NCBI GenBank assembly: GCA_002367105.1
Contig: DFCS01000015.1
Location: 1 to 64,000, forward strand
Length of the DNA: 64,000 nt
Source of the DNA: Hungatella sp. UBA3048
Lineage (GTDB): Bacteria; Bacillota; Clostridia; Lachnospirales; Lachnospiraceae
Direction of reading: 5' to 3'
The notes beneath the pieces are model-generated. The model was not told where the DNA came from. It was given only the letters and a program-made list of their open reading frames with translations, and did not search any database. The position numbers and the translations under genes are program-made. Of the stretch, positions 1-8,327 are shown piece by piece. The stretch's first letter is position 1; each line of letters starts with the position of its first letter.

Positions 1-179
1 GTATCTTATTCATCGCTTACCCATTAGGATTTGTGGCATACTACCCAGCCTTATGCCTTTTAAATAAGGCAACAATTCCAATTAGAATTCAGCTTCCTGC
101 TATAGCAAGCTGCATATTAATAATAGGCTCCATGCTATGGAGAAAAGGAATAAAGAGATATAACAGTACAGGAACATAG
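1..179 (+). CDS. ABC-2 type permease, C-terminal fragment (cut by window edge)
   Basis: Frame 3 is open from the window edge to a TAG at 177-179 and encodes the last ~58 residues of a hydrophobic protein. It contains a YYPALCLLNK segment like the YxPAxYLL(G) signature near the C-terminus of COG3694/COG4587 ABC-2 permeases, then a final membrane segment and a basic tail. The ATPase gene starts 9 bp downstream, and those permeases are normally paired with exactly that ATPase type. It is probably one of two permease subunits of an exporter of unknown substrate. The 5' part lies outside the window, so the family call rests on a short stretch plus context. Confidence 0.6.
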   Translation, partial: ILFIAYPLGFVAYYPALCLLNKATIPIRIQLPAIASCILIIGSMLWRKGIKRYNSTGT

Positions 180-188
180 GAGGTTACA

Positions 189-1184
189 ATGCTGATCGCA
201 GTTAAAAATCTAGTTAAGGAATATAGAAGAAAAAAGAATCCGGAAACATTAACGAAGGCAATTCAATCCATGATTCAACCAGATTATGAAGTAATTCGCG
301 CAGTTGATAGCATCAGTTTATCCATTGAAGCCGGAGAAACCGTTGGCTATGTGGGGCCCAATGGAAGTGGCAAATCAACTACAATCAAGATGCTTTCAGG
401 TGTATTGATGCCAACATCAGGGAGTATCAAAATAAATGGATTAAATCCAATCAAAAACAGGAAAGAAATTAATAAAAGAACAGGAGTTGTATTTGGAAAC
501 CGATCCGTTTTATGGTGGGATATCCCAATCATCGAATCATTCCGTGTTCTGCAAAAACTATATGAAATTCCTGAAAAAACCTTTAAAGATAACTTAGATT
601 TATTCTCAGAAGTGATTGGCATTGGAACACTTCTAGGTACTCCTGAACGCCAGCTTTCACTGGGACAAAAAATAAGATGTAATATTGCAGCAGCTTTTTT
701 ACATAATCCGGACATTGTTTATCTTGATGAACCTACAATAGGCCTAGATAGTGAATCAAAACTAAAAATACGTGAATTTTTTCATAAAATAAGAGCAGAA
801 CGCAACGCTACCTTTATTGTAACATCACATGATTTTCAGGATATAGAATCACTTTGTGAACGGATAATTCTAATTAACTATGGTCAAATAATTATGGACG
901 AAAAAATAGACGTAATGCGCAAAAAATTTGATAAAAAAAAGCAAATCAAATTTGAAGTAGATCATAATCCATGGTTCATAATGGATAACTTTAATATGCA
1001 TGGAGTAAAGCTTTTACATCAAACAGATAATTCTCTTACTTTAGAATGTGAAATTGAATTGGCTGATACTATGTCAGTCATTGGCTTTATATCGCAATTT
1101 TGTGAAATTCGAGATTTATCCATCAATGGACAGGAGATTGAATCAATTATACGGGAGATTGTACGCGCAGATAATCAAAAGTAA
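189..1184 (+). CDS. ABC exporter ATP-binding protein (COG4586-like)
   Basis: A 331-residue cytoplasmic ATPase. The Walker A motif GPNGSGKST is at about residues 56-64, a degenerate signature LSLGQK is near 157, and Walker B VYLDEPT is near 178, followed by a switch His (TSHD). The ~35-residue N-terminal extension before the ABC core and the ~90-residue C-terminal extension fit the COG4586 'uncharacterised transport system' ATPases. An AGGAGG at 178-183 fixes the ATG start and overlaps the permease stop, so the two genes are co-transcribed. The substrate is unknown. Its closeness to a glycosyltransferase and a nucleotide-modification-like cluster makes export of a small product conceivable, but that is inference. 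Confidence 0.85.
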   Translation: MLIAVKNLVKEYRRKKNPETLTKAIQSMIQPDYEVIRAVDSISLSIEAGETVGYVGPNGSGKSTTIKMLSGVLMPTSGSIKINGLNPIKNRKEINKRTGVVFGNRSVLWWDIPIIESFRVLQKLYEIPEKTFKDNLDLFSEVIGIGTLLGTPERQLSLGQKIRCNIAAAFLHNPDIVYLDEPTIGLDSESKLKIREFFHKIRAERNATFIVTSHDFQDIESLCERIILINYGQIIMDEKIDVMRKKFDKKKQIKFEVDHNPWFIMDNFNMHGVKLLHQTDNSLTLECEIELADTMSVIGFISQFCEIRDLSINGQEIESIIREIVRADNQK

Positions 1185-1200
1185 GCGTCAAATTGACGCT
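1184..1200 (+). terminator. Short hairpin just after the ABC ATPase
   Basis: The 7-bp perfect inverted repeat AGCGTCA/TGACGCT with a 3-nt loop begins on the stop codon. It lacks a clear T-tract, so it is either a weak terminator or an mRNA 3' stabiliser. Confidence 0.35.
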
Positions 1201-1317
1201 CACTATGAAAATTTTAAAAAATATATTTCTTTTGTGGTAGGATGACGTATAATTAATTAAACTGATGGATCCTGGAAGATCTGTCCATCGACCGGAAAAA
1301 ATCCATCAAAAAAGGGG

Positions 1318-1344
1318 TAACAAAGGCTTTTTAACCCTTTGTTA
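1318..1344 (-). terminator. Terminator between convergent ABC and glycosyltransferase genes
   Basis: A perfect 9-bp stem, TAACAAAGG (1318-1326) with CCTTTGTTA (1336-1344), sits between the convergent genes. T-rich tails follow on both strands (plus 1352-1359; minus through the A-run at 1297-1312). It probably works in both directions. Confidence 0.5.
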
Positions 1345-1428
1345 AGAAAAGAGTTTTTTCCTATAACTGCGTCATGTATGTAAAATACTACATCTAGTAT
1401 CCATTGGACCCTTAAAATTGCTTCACTT

Positions 1429-2586
1429 CTAAGGACAAGGCTCCAATAATGCCTCATTAATTGCTTTTTGATATATGTTAAATACCTGTATTGCAATTTC
1501 CTCCCATTGATATTTTTTCGCTGTCTCGAATGCGTTCTTAGACAAATCTTCGCATATTGTTTCAGATTCTAATAGGTATTCCATTTTGTTCTTCAGTGAA
1601 AGCACATCGTTTACCGGTACAATTAAACCATTATAGCCATCTACTACTAATTCTGGTAGACCGCCAACATCCGTACATATCACACAAGTACCTTCAGCCA
1701 TTGCTTCTAAAACTGTAATAGGACACCCTTCATATAAACTGGGCATTACTAGAAATCTAGCTCGTCCCATAATCTCTCTTACTTTTTCATTATGTAAATG
1801 CCCTTCAAATATTACATGACTGTCAATTTGTAATTGTTTTACAAGAGATTGCAAATTTCCTTTTTCTTCACCCTCCCCAATAATGTGTAGGAAAAATTGG
1901 GAAAACCTAGAACTTTTTCTCAATTCAGCAAATGCCTTCAGCAGGGTATCACATCCCTTAACACTAACGAGCCTCCCACAAAATACAATAATGTATTCTT
2001 TATCTATACAGTGCACATTCTTATTCATCGATATTCCATTGGATATCACTTGAATCTCAGGAAAGGAAACCTCAGCCCCATACCTCTGTATACATGCATT
2101 CTTTAAAGCATTACTGACTGTTATAACGGCACGAGGGCTAATTCTTAAGTAACGTCGAAATGCATCAATAATTGTATCTGCTCCAGAAGTCATGGCATGT
2201 ATTGTTGAAACCGCAGGTAGCTTTAACACCCTTTGAATGTGGTCGTAAATAATGCAGGGATACACTTCATGGATATGTACCAAGTCATACTCATACCCTG
2301 TTAAAATATCAGGGATGCTATCCAGCGCTTTTAAATTATTATAGATAACCCTTTCGACCTTCGAATAAATTTTGGTATTGTGTTCCAATTCCTTAAACTG
2401 GATAATACGGATATTGCCTTGAATTTCTTCTACATATTCACTTGCAGTGATGTAATGTGTTCGTAATACGACAACAGTAATTTGATCACATAATCCCGAA
2501 AGATTATTGACGAGATGATATACATGAGCACCAATGCCGCAATGGATATTGGGTGGATAATCTGGCGTTAATATTAAAATATTCAT
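1429..2586 (-). CDS. Glycosyltransferase family 4 (GT-B fold)
   Basis: A 385-residue protein with the N-terminal GT-B pattern MNILILTPDYPP plus a glycine-rich loop (HCGIGAH). A C-terminal Glycos_transf_1 domain carries CGRLVSVKG and SLYEGCPITVLEAMA, the latter containing the E-x7-E nucleotide-sugar motif. It is expected to transfer a sugar from an NDP-sugar to an unidentified acceptor in the cytoplasm. A strong GAGGAGG lies 9 nt before the ATG. It has the same strand and AT-rich composition as the ThyA/ThyX-like cluster but is separated from it by 366 bp, so membership in that system is possible, not shown. Capsule or lipid glycosylation is the ordinary alternative. Confidence 0.85.
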   Translation of the reverse strand: MNILILTPDYPPNIHCGIGAHVYHLVNNLSGLCDQITVVVLRTHYITASEYVEEIQGNIRIIQFKELEHNTKIYSKVERVIYNNLKALDSIPDILTGYEYDLVHIHEVYPCIIYDHIQRVLKLPAVSTIHAMTSGADTIIDAFRRYLRISPRAVITVSNALKNACIQRYGAEVSFPEIQVISNGISMNKNVHCIDKEYIIVFCGRLVSVKGCDTLLKAFAELRKSSRFSQFFLHIIGEGEEKGNLQSLVKQLQIDSHVIFEGHLHNEKVREIMGRARFLVMPSLYEGCPITVLEAMAEGTCVICTDVGGLPELVVDGYNGLIVPVNDVLSLKNKMEYLLESETICEDLSKNAFETAKKYQWEEIAIQVFNIYQKAINEALLEPCP

Positions 2587-2952
2587 TTTGAATCCTCCTC
2601 GTATGTATATAGATATAGATTTTCTTTACCTTTTCTCAGATATTAGCTATCTTGTTTGAGTTGATGTAGAATTGTTCACTTCTCTCGCTGCATAGCAGTT
2701 TATGATGGACTTTAACCACTGCCTTATTTATAAACAGTTAAATACCATATGGCGATTTATAATGTAACATCTGATATGGAGTCCTCGTCCTGAATAATGT
2801 CAAATCTATTGCCAAAGGAATTGCCATGATTGGATCTATAACAACACTTTATACAAAACTGTTGAAATATTATGCTACCAATGTCTTCCACTGGATTGCT
2901 TATTCAATTCACTGTGATCCATCTGTAGTTTTCGTTAACCATGAAACTTTTC
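2587..2952. other. 366-bp AT-rich gap upstream of the glycosyltransferase
   Basis: No recognisable gene. It must hold the promoter of the glycosyltransferase and the 3' end of the deaminase transcript. A plus-strand frame without a good start is open from about 2774 to the TAA at 2961-2963 and matches nothing I know. No convincing terminator hairpin was found. Confidence 0.4.
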
Positions 2953-3426
2953 TTATTCATTAATATGAAACTTCTTGTCGACTTTGTATTCCCAATTCTT
3001 AACATAAACTTCAATATATTGATTTATGTCTTGCTTTATATAGACTAATGCAATTCCTGAATCTACAATACTTTCTTTACATTTTTCACAGCAATTGAGT
3101 TTTTCAACAATCTCGCCTGTTGAAGTTTCATAACCTACAATATACATATTACTATTTTTTAGCATTACTTTAGTGACAGAACGAATCGCATTTATTTCTG
3201 CATGTACACTATCGCACACATCATAACCTTTTCCTCTTGGAAAATTAAGCATATCACGAATGCAGCCTCCACTTTCACTACAAGGTGTCAAATGACTTAG
3301 AACTTTATTGGCTCCTTTCCCTATAATAATTCCATCTTTAACAATAACGGCTCCTATATGCCGTCTTAAACAATTACTAGTTTTTGCTTCATTTTGCGCA
3401 ATATTAAAATAATAATCATGATTCAT
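2953..3426 (-). CDS. dCMP/cytidine deaminase-like zinc enzyme
   Basis: A 157-residue member of the CDA/dCMP deaminase fold. It shows the zinc ligand/proton donor motif HAEINA (His75, Glu77) and a second Cys pair CCEKC (Cys113, Cys116), where most dCMP deaminases have PCxxC. The additional Cys-rich segment before HAE (C49, C55, C71) resembles the extra zinc site of ComEB-type dCMP deaminases. It is expected to deaminate dCMP or a modified cytidine nucleotide to the uridine form. The start overlaps the stop of the UDG-like gene by ATGA, so translation is coupled. It is the last gene of the cluster and would feed a deoxyuridylate to the ThyA/ThyX-like enzymes; the true substrate is unknown. Confidence 0.8.
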   Translation of the reverse strand: MNHDYYFNIAQNEAKTSNCLRRHIGAVIVKDGIIIGKGANKVLSHLTPCSESGGCIRDMLNFPRGKGYDVCDSVHAEINAIRSVTKVMLKNSNMYIVGYETSTGEIVEKLNCCEKCKESIVDSGIALVYIKQDINQYIEVYVKNWEYKVDKKFHINE

Positions 3427-4331
3427 ACTCTTCCCCGTAACCTGTCATTTGTCTGCAGTGTATCCAATATTGCATCTACTTTACTCTTCACTAATGCTTC
3501 ATATTCTTTTGTTGAAGTTAAATTATCAATTTGTGGTAATGCTCCGTTTTCTCTCAAATTATCAATTGCTGGCCATACTGAATCTGGTGCCAAATTTTTT
3601 ATCCAATTTCCTAAAATTGCCGGATGATGACATGTTAAAACATAAAAATTATAAAATTTATATAAGCCGTATTTACCATTAGAATTTTTTCTTAAACAAG
3701 TCGGTTTTTCATCATATCGTTTAGAAATTTTCTCAATAAAATTATCCTTTCCCCTAATGGACCATTCCCCTTGGCAAATAATTAAATTTGGTTCTAATAT
3801 ATCAATTTCTTCAAATAAATAATCAATACAATTATCTCTCATTATTTTGGTATCACTTACTGATGATAATTTTTCAATTTTAGATGTATCTTGAAACGCA
3901 CATCTTAATGAATTACTTAAAGCATAGCTTGAGTATATATACTCTGTATTTACTTGAAAAATATATTTTAAAATCATTAATGTACCTTTGATATGATTGT
4001 TTTTATTCTTCCAATTAATACAATTCAAAACATTACTGCAATTTTCCTCAAAATTTGGTGAGGTTCCAAATTTCTCATTTTTCATATAACCTGTTTCTTT
4101 TCCCACCACTAGGGTTCTCATTGGAATACCATTATATGAAATATCATAAAATGGTGAAATTGCAGCTGTTCCTCCTGCATATTGTTTTCCGACACATTTA
4201 CCTCTTTGAGATGCTTCACACCGCAAAAAATATTTACAGTGAAATGTATCTGCGTTTAATCCTTCTTTATCGTATAATTCTTTTAACCTTTCATTTCTTG
4301 ATTGAGTTGCGCTAAAATCAACATTCCACAT
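3423..4331 (-). CDS. Uracil-DNA glycosylase-superfamily-like protein with N-terminal Cys cluster
   Basis: About 302 residues. The core follows the order of family-4 type uracil-DNA glycosylases: a strand TLVVGKETG in place of the usual GEAPG, a mid segment with NSLRC and MRDNCIDYL, the strand-loop PNLIICQGEW, and the late CHHPAIL matching the HPs loop. Three Cys near residues 32-46 could join a later Cys to bind an Fe-S cluster, as in family 4, although the spacing differs. I chose the ATG at 4331 because the AGGGGG box is 9 nt upstream; a GTG at 4337 is too close to it. The water-activating motif is altered, so it may bind or cleave a modified base or nucleotide rather than repair uracil. 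The family call is from motif order only. Confidence 0.55.
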   Translation of the reverse strand: MWNVDFSATQSRNERLKELYDKEGLNADTFHCKYFLRCEASQRGKCVGKQYAGGTAAISPFYDISYNGIPMRTLVVGKETGYMKNEKFGTSPNFEENCSNVLNCINWKNKNNHIKGTLMILKYIFQVNTEYIYSSYALSNSLRCAFQDTSKIEKLSSVSDTKIMRDNCIDYLFEEIDILEPNLIICQGEWSIRGKDNFIEKISKRYDEKPTCLRKNSNGKYGLYKFYNFYVLTCHHPAILGNWIKNLAPDSVWPAIDNLRENGALPQIDNLTSTKEYEALVKSKVDAILDTLQTNDRLRGRV

Positions 4332-4357
4332 GACCACGTACCCCCTATTTTTATCTT

Positions 4358-5845
4358 TCAGTACCCTGTTAACGGTATATCTTTCTCATATGCAACCTGC
4401 AAAAACACTCCATATAATAATGTATCATATAACGTATTCTCAGCACTTTTATTATCATTAAACTTTATTTCATCTAAAGTTTTCAATCTGGAAACTTTTC
4501 GGTGAAGATCTTTTAATATACCTCGAACTCCATCATAATACCAACCATCATTATATTCTTTATTTTTCACTATATATATTTCCCAAATTTCTTTTTTAAC
4601 ATTTTCTTCCTTTTTATGCATCATTAAAATTAGTAAAGTCAGAATATCACTATTAAATTGCTTTAATGATTTAATATTTTTATCAAAATGTTTATATCCA
4701 TCTTCATACTTTTGAAACATAGAATAAGTTATATCAAACCATTTAAATGTATTTATAAGAAGCGTTTCTATTGAAACACTCTCTTTACCATGTTGACAAT
4801 TATAAAGTGCAGATTTAACTTCTGAAGTATATTTCCCATAACCCTGATAATCCTTAATAGCTTGCTTTTCTTTTGCCAATAACAAAAAATGGTTATTAAT
4901 TGGTTTCACAGTTGCGTTGTATTTACTGCTAAACTCAACAAATTCCCTTGTAAATTTGATGTTATAAGCAATTTGTCTTGTTGAAAAAACATGTCTATTA
5001 TGCTTTTTATCTAACGGATACTTCCCACAACCTTCAAATAAATTCCCAAATGATTTACATTTTTGAGAATATTCACAAAAGGGAACTAATTCTGCTGCCA
5101 ATTCTGGATATGCTTCCGCTACTTCCTTTTTAATTAATTGACAGAGCATATTCATTTCCCATGATTGATTTCTCTGCATACGTTTTCCACAAAAATTCTT
5201 AAGTGCTAAGAAGTTAACTGTCCATACAAGTGAAGTCGTCATTGCGTGAGGTAAAATAAATCTAGCATCTTGATATGTAACACCATTTTTAAATAAATCA
5301 TTATACAATTCTACTGATCTTTCAATAATTTCTTGATATTCCTTTTGTTTACCAGCCACAACAATAGATGCTGGCATAACGTATTCGGCATTGCCATAAT
5401 AAGCATCACTCATCCCCTTTTGTGAGAAACCACTACCAATTCTAACCCTAACTAATTGATGTGATGATGCTCTTGATAATCCATCTATCTGAAATGTAAA
5501 TTGAATACATTCAAGAACTGTTGATAAAGACTCCCCTTCCAATGCAATATTAAGCATCTCTCGAATTTCACTCTCACTATAATCTTCAAGTGAAAACGTA
5601 GGTCCCCATGTTTGACTTAAAAAAGAAATAATGGGTAACGTTATATCGTTTGAATAGTTTAATAGCCTTACACGCAAATGACTTGCTCCTATTTTAAGTC
5701 CATCTACCAGTTCAAAATATTCCTTCCGACTTAGATCATGTTGACATTGCAGATGTTCCTCTAAAGATCTATGACTCTCATCACTATCCATTGAAGATGA
5801 GCCACAAATATTACATTCCCATTTTTCCTTATTAATAATTTTCAT
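4358..5845 (-). CDS. Zinc finger-ThyX-like fusion protein
   Basis: 495 residues. Residues 11-36 form a CxxC-x16-H-x4-H zinc finger followed by LSRKEY, typical of phage/ROS-type fingers. Residues ~105-255 resemble flavin-dependent thymidylate synthase ThyX: SRASSHQ, then RVRIGS where ThyX has RHRxxS, then DARFILPHA, then N211 and R-x4-SWE in place of the RAQWEIR segment. The RHR His and two nucleotide-binding Arg positions are changed. The remaining ~240 residues have no family I recognise, with Cys at 257, 263 and 273 at their start. ThyX normally methylates dUMP using FAD and methylene-folate; the altered site suggests another pyrimidine nucleotide, another one-carbon donor, or a polynucleotide. 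It overlaps the ThyA-like gene by 14 bp. Confidence 0.65.
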   Translation of the reverse strand: MKIINKEKWECNICGSSSMDSDESHRSLEEHLQCQHDLSRKEYFELVDGLKIGASHLRVRLLNYSNDITLPIISFLSQTWGPTFSLEDYSESEIREMLNIALEGESLSTVLECIQFTFQIDGLSRASSHQLVRVRIGSGFSQKGMSDAYYGNAEYVMPASIVVAGKQKEYQEIIERSVELYNDLFKNGVTYQDARFILPHAMTTSLVWTVNFLALKNFCGKRMQRNQSWEMNMLCQLIKKEVAEAYPELAAELVPFCEYSQKCKSFGNLFEGCGKYPLDKKHNRHVFSTRQIAYNIKFTREFVEFSSKYNATVKPINNHFLLLAKEKQAIKDYQGYGKYTSEVKSALYNCQHGKESVSIETLLINTFKWFDITYSMFQKYEDGYKHFDKNIKSLKQFNSDILTLLILMMHKKEENVKKEIWEIYIVKNKEYNDGWYYDGVRGILKDLHRKVSRLKTLDEIKFNDNKSAENTLYDTLLYGVFLQVAYEKDIPLTGY

Positions 5846-6560
5846 CGTATTCCTTCTCCTTTCCGTTTTCTAATACCGACCAATAAAACTTTACTTTCTC
5901 TAAATTCATATTAATCAAACTATCCCCAAATTCTTTTGGTTTTTTATTCTCAGGTAACTTGTGGAGTGAACCTACAAACTCTGTATATATTCCCATTTTT
6001 AAAGTATAACACTGTTTTCTGATTTCATTGTACATTATTCTCATCAATGAATGCATACTTAATATATTTATTGGAAATGCTATATATAATTCTTTACTTC
6101 TCCACATTGTTAACATATTCAACATATTATTCTCAATGGTAAATTGTATAGACAATAATGATGGTAAATAACCTAATAAATCATCTTCATCTCTATAAGT
6201 AAGAATAATACTTCGTCTTGAATTTTCATTTCGAAGAAGTTCCATTTTGGCCCTTTTCCAAATATCAATACCATTCCTTTTGGTCATTATGCGTCGTGAA
6301 TACGATAAATACCATTCTTCATCTAATAAATTCCATTTTTGTTCTAAAAGATCGTTTTGAATAAACACTTGGTAATATTTATTATAGGGCTCAATAACCA
6401 GTCTAGGCAGTTCTGAATTATATATATTTTTAATACTAATTATAGCAGCTTTTGATTCATATTTATCGTCCCCTAATGAAAATTCATCAAGTAGCTTTAA
6501 ATATGCGCCATTAACTGATTCAGCCTCAATATTCAAATGCATTCTAGTAATTTGATCCAT
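5832..6560 (-). CDS. ThyA-like (thymidylate synthase fold) protein lacking the catalytic Cys
   Basis: 242 residues. The C-terminal half follows thymidylate/dCMP-hydroxymethylase enzymes: NSRRSIIL (SRR at 114-116, the dUMP phosphate Arg motif), then LPSLLSIQF aligned to the PCHxxxQF active site, then WRSKELY for RSxD, then FPINI for PFNI (Asn165). The catalytic Cys position is Ser134, the following His is Leu, and the RSCD Asp is Glu157. The normal covalent attack on C6 is therefore unlikely. It may be a structural partner of the ThyX-like protein next door or a nucleotide-binding regulator. The GGGAG box is 8 nt before the chosen ATG, inside the end of the upstream FAD gene. Confidence 0.6.
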   Translation of the reverse strand: MDQITRMHLNIEAESVNGAYLKLLDEFSLGDDKYESKAAIISIKNIYNSELPRLVIEPYNKYYQVFIQNDLLEQKWNLLDEEWYLSYSRRIMTKRNGIDIWKRAKMELLRNENSRRSIILTYRDEDDLLGYLPSLLSIQFTIENNMLNMLTMWRSKELYIAFPINILSMHSLMRIMYNEIRKQCYTLKMGIYTEFVGSLHKLPENKKPKEFGDSLINMNLEKVKFYWSVLENGKEKEYDENY

Positions 6561-7522
6561 TCACATATCTCCCTGCAATCATCATATATATTTTCAACTA
6601 GTTTAAATTGCCAAGTTGCCATCCTCCCTAACAAAAATACACCACTTTTTCTATATTCCTTTTCTATTTTATTGTAAAGATCATCATCCAATTGCTCAAA
6701 TCTTCCTGGATAGCTCATATACGACTTTCCATTAAGCATATACTCTGGATTTAAAAAATAATTTATAAACTTTTGTTCCTTTAAAGTAACACTTTTTAAA
6801 TCAATCCTTTCACGAGACTCAAGAAAAATTGTATCATTTAATTTTGCCATTCTAGAAAAGCGGATACTATTATCTGTACAATATAAAACTTTATATTTAT
6901 TATCTGCTTTTACCTGTAACCTATTAATATAAAAAGGGTATGTATTTAAAGAGGCATTTGCCCAAGGGCATTGATTAGTAATTTTATTTAAAACATTCAA
7001 CGGTATAGTAGATACTAATAAATCGTAAGCTATTGTCTTATTTACAGTATACAATATTTTATTATTAACATCTATTTTAATAACCTCACTATTAAAAAAA
7101 TACTGATTATCCGAATTTCTTTTATGCAATTCAGAAAATAATGTCATTTTTCTACCCAGTACTCCATCGCTACTTCTTATTATATAAGCCTGCTTTTCCC
7201 TTTTAATAAATCTAACTGTATTATTGCTATAATGTCCTAAAATCTTCATAGAATATTTGTACGCAAAATAATCAGTACCTTGATAGTTGATTTTGCCTCT
7301 ATCATATATTCCCATATTTATCTTTATAGGTACAAATAGTCTTCTAAAATCCTCTATGACATTATTAAAGTAAAAAGGAACATCATCAATGGAATCTACG
7401 ATAGCTTTTTCCCTCTTGTCCAATATAATACAAGAATAATCCAATTCAGTATGGTATTTTAAATAATTTAAAAATAATTGACCACTGATACCATCTCCTA
7501 AAATTACTATTCTAATGCTCAT
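6533..7522 (-). CDS. FAD/NAD-binding oxidoreductase (UDP-galactopyranose mutase/amine-oxidase-like)
   Basis: 329 residues. The N-terminal Rossmann dinucleotide site reads ILGDGISG (GxGxxG at residues 9-14), with an acidic residue at the end of strand 2 (LDKRE). The C-terminus has LLGRMATWQF followed by a helix, a pattern shared by UDP-galactopyranose mutases and protoporphyrinogen-oxidase-like flavoproteins, where the conserved Gly-Arg binds FAD. It probably performs a redox step on the product of the cluster or supplies reduced flavin to the ThyX-like protein. Its ATG overlaps the radical SAM stop, with GGAG 7 nt upstream, and its end overlaps the ThyA-like start by 28 bp. The substrate cannot be told from sequence. 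Confidence 0.65.
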   Translation of the reverse strand: MSIRIVILGDGISGQLFLNYLKYHTELDYSCIILDKREKAIVDSIDDVPFYFNNVIEDFRRLFVPIKINMGIYDRGKINYQGTDYFAYKYSMKILGHYSNNTVRFIKREKQAYIIRSSDGVLGRKMTLFSELHKRNSDNQYFFNSEVIKIDVNNKILYTVNKTIAYDLLVSTIPLNVLNKITNQCPWANASLNTYPFYINRLQVKADNKYKVLYCTDNSIRFSRMAKLNDTIFLESRERIDLKSVTLKEQKFINYFLNPEYMLNGKSYMSYPGRFEQLDDDLYNKIEKEYRKSGVFLLGRMATWQFKLVENIYDDCREICEWIKLLECI

Positions 7523-8327
7523 CCAGCATCTCCTTTTTCAAAATTCCCTTTTTTTCATAAAGTAAGGCAATATCTGGCCTATCACCATAAGGAACAACAT
7601 AATGCAAAACGTCCTCATTTATATATTTTTGAGATATTTCTGAATCAAGGTTTAACAAATCTAGACATATCTTATCTCGCTTATTATTCCAGCGATGCAT
7701 CGGAATGTTTTCCAATTTGTCAATCAATCTACTATAATCCTCTGAACATTCATTATTTAAATAACTATTTAACCACCACCAAAAGAATATACGAAATTTA
7801 TCAATCCAACATTTATCAACTAAGGAAAACTTAAACTTTGAGTATGAAGAATAATTATGAAAAGACAATTCTTCATCAATTAATCCCATATTCTCTGCTA
7901 TTTCAAAGTAATCTGTTCCTTTATATGGATACCCTAATGATACTCGAATTCCTGAAGGCTGTAATTGTGCATTCCATATCATAGTACTTATCATTTCTTC
8001 TCTAGTTTCACTAGGATGAGCAACAATATTATATGAAAATGTCCTAAGCCCAATATTATGACACATCTTGAAAATCGAAACCATTTTTTCTTGCGAAAAC
8101 CTTCTTCTAATAATGTTTTTACATATTCTCTCAGAAGTAGATTCAATACCAAATCTTATTAAATCACATCCAGCCTCTTTCATAAGATACAGTAATTCAT
8201 CATTTACATCATTAACTGTTGTTAGGCAGACAAATGGTAATTGAACCTTTTCTTTATATCTTAAAAAGAACCTTCTCATATAATCTTGGTCAAATGTAAA
8301 TGTATCATCTATAAAAGAAAAAGCTTT
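7512..8327 (-). pseudogene. 5'-truncated B12-type radical SAM gene
   Basis: The frame is open from just after an in-frame TGA (8328-8330) to 7512. It starts in the middle of a radical SAM barrel: SFIDDTFTFD is the family's conserved strand, followed by CDLIRFGIES, GLRTFSYNIVAHP and the RVSLGYPYKGT region of cobalamin-binding radical SAM enzymes (BchE/methylase class). The N-terminal B12 domain and the CxxxCxxC cluster that binds SAM are missing. The first internal ATG (8279) would make a 255-residue protein unable to bind the Fe-S cluster. The remaining 3' part is otherwise intact and overlaps the FAD gene by 11 bp, so the loss seems recent. It may once have been the first enzyme of the cluster. 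Confidence 0.75.

Noticed and set aside
2774..2963. Plus-strand open frame of ~62 codons (YGVLVLNNVKSIA...FLIH) opposite the deaminase end
   Set aside because: No start codon with a ribosome-binding site, overlaps a convergent gene end and resembles no family I know; AT-rich chance frame is simpler.
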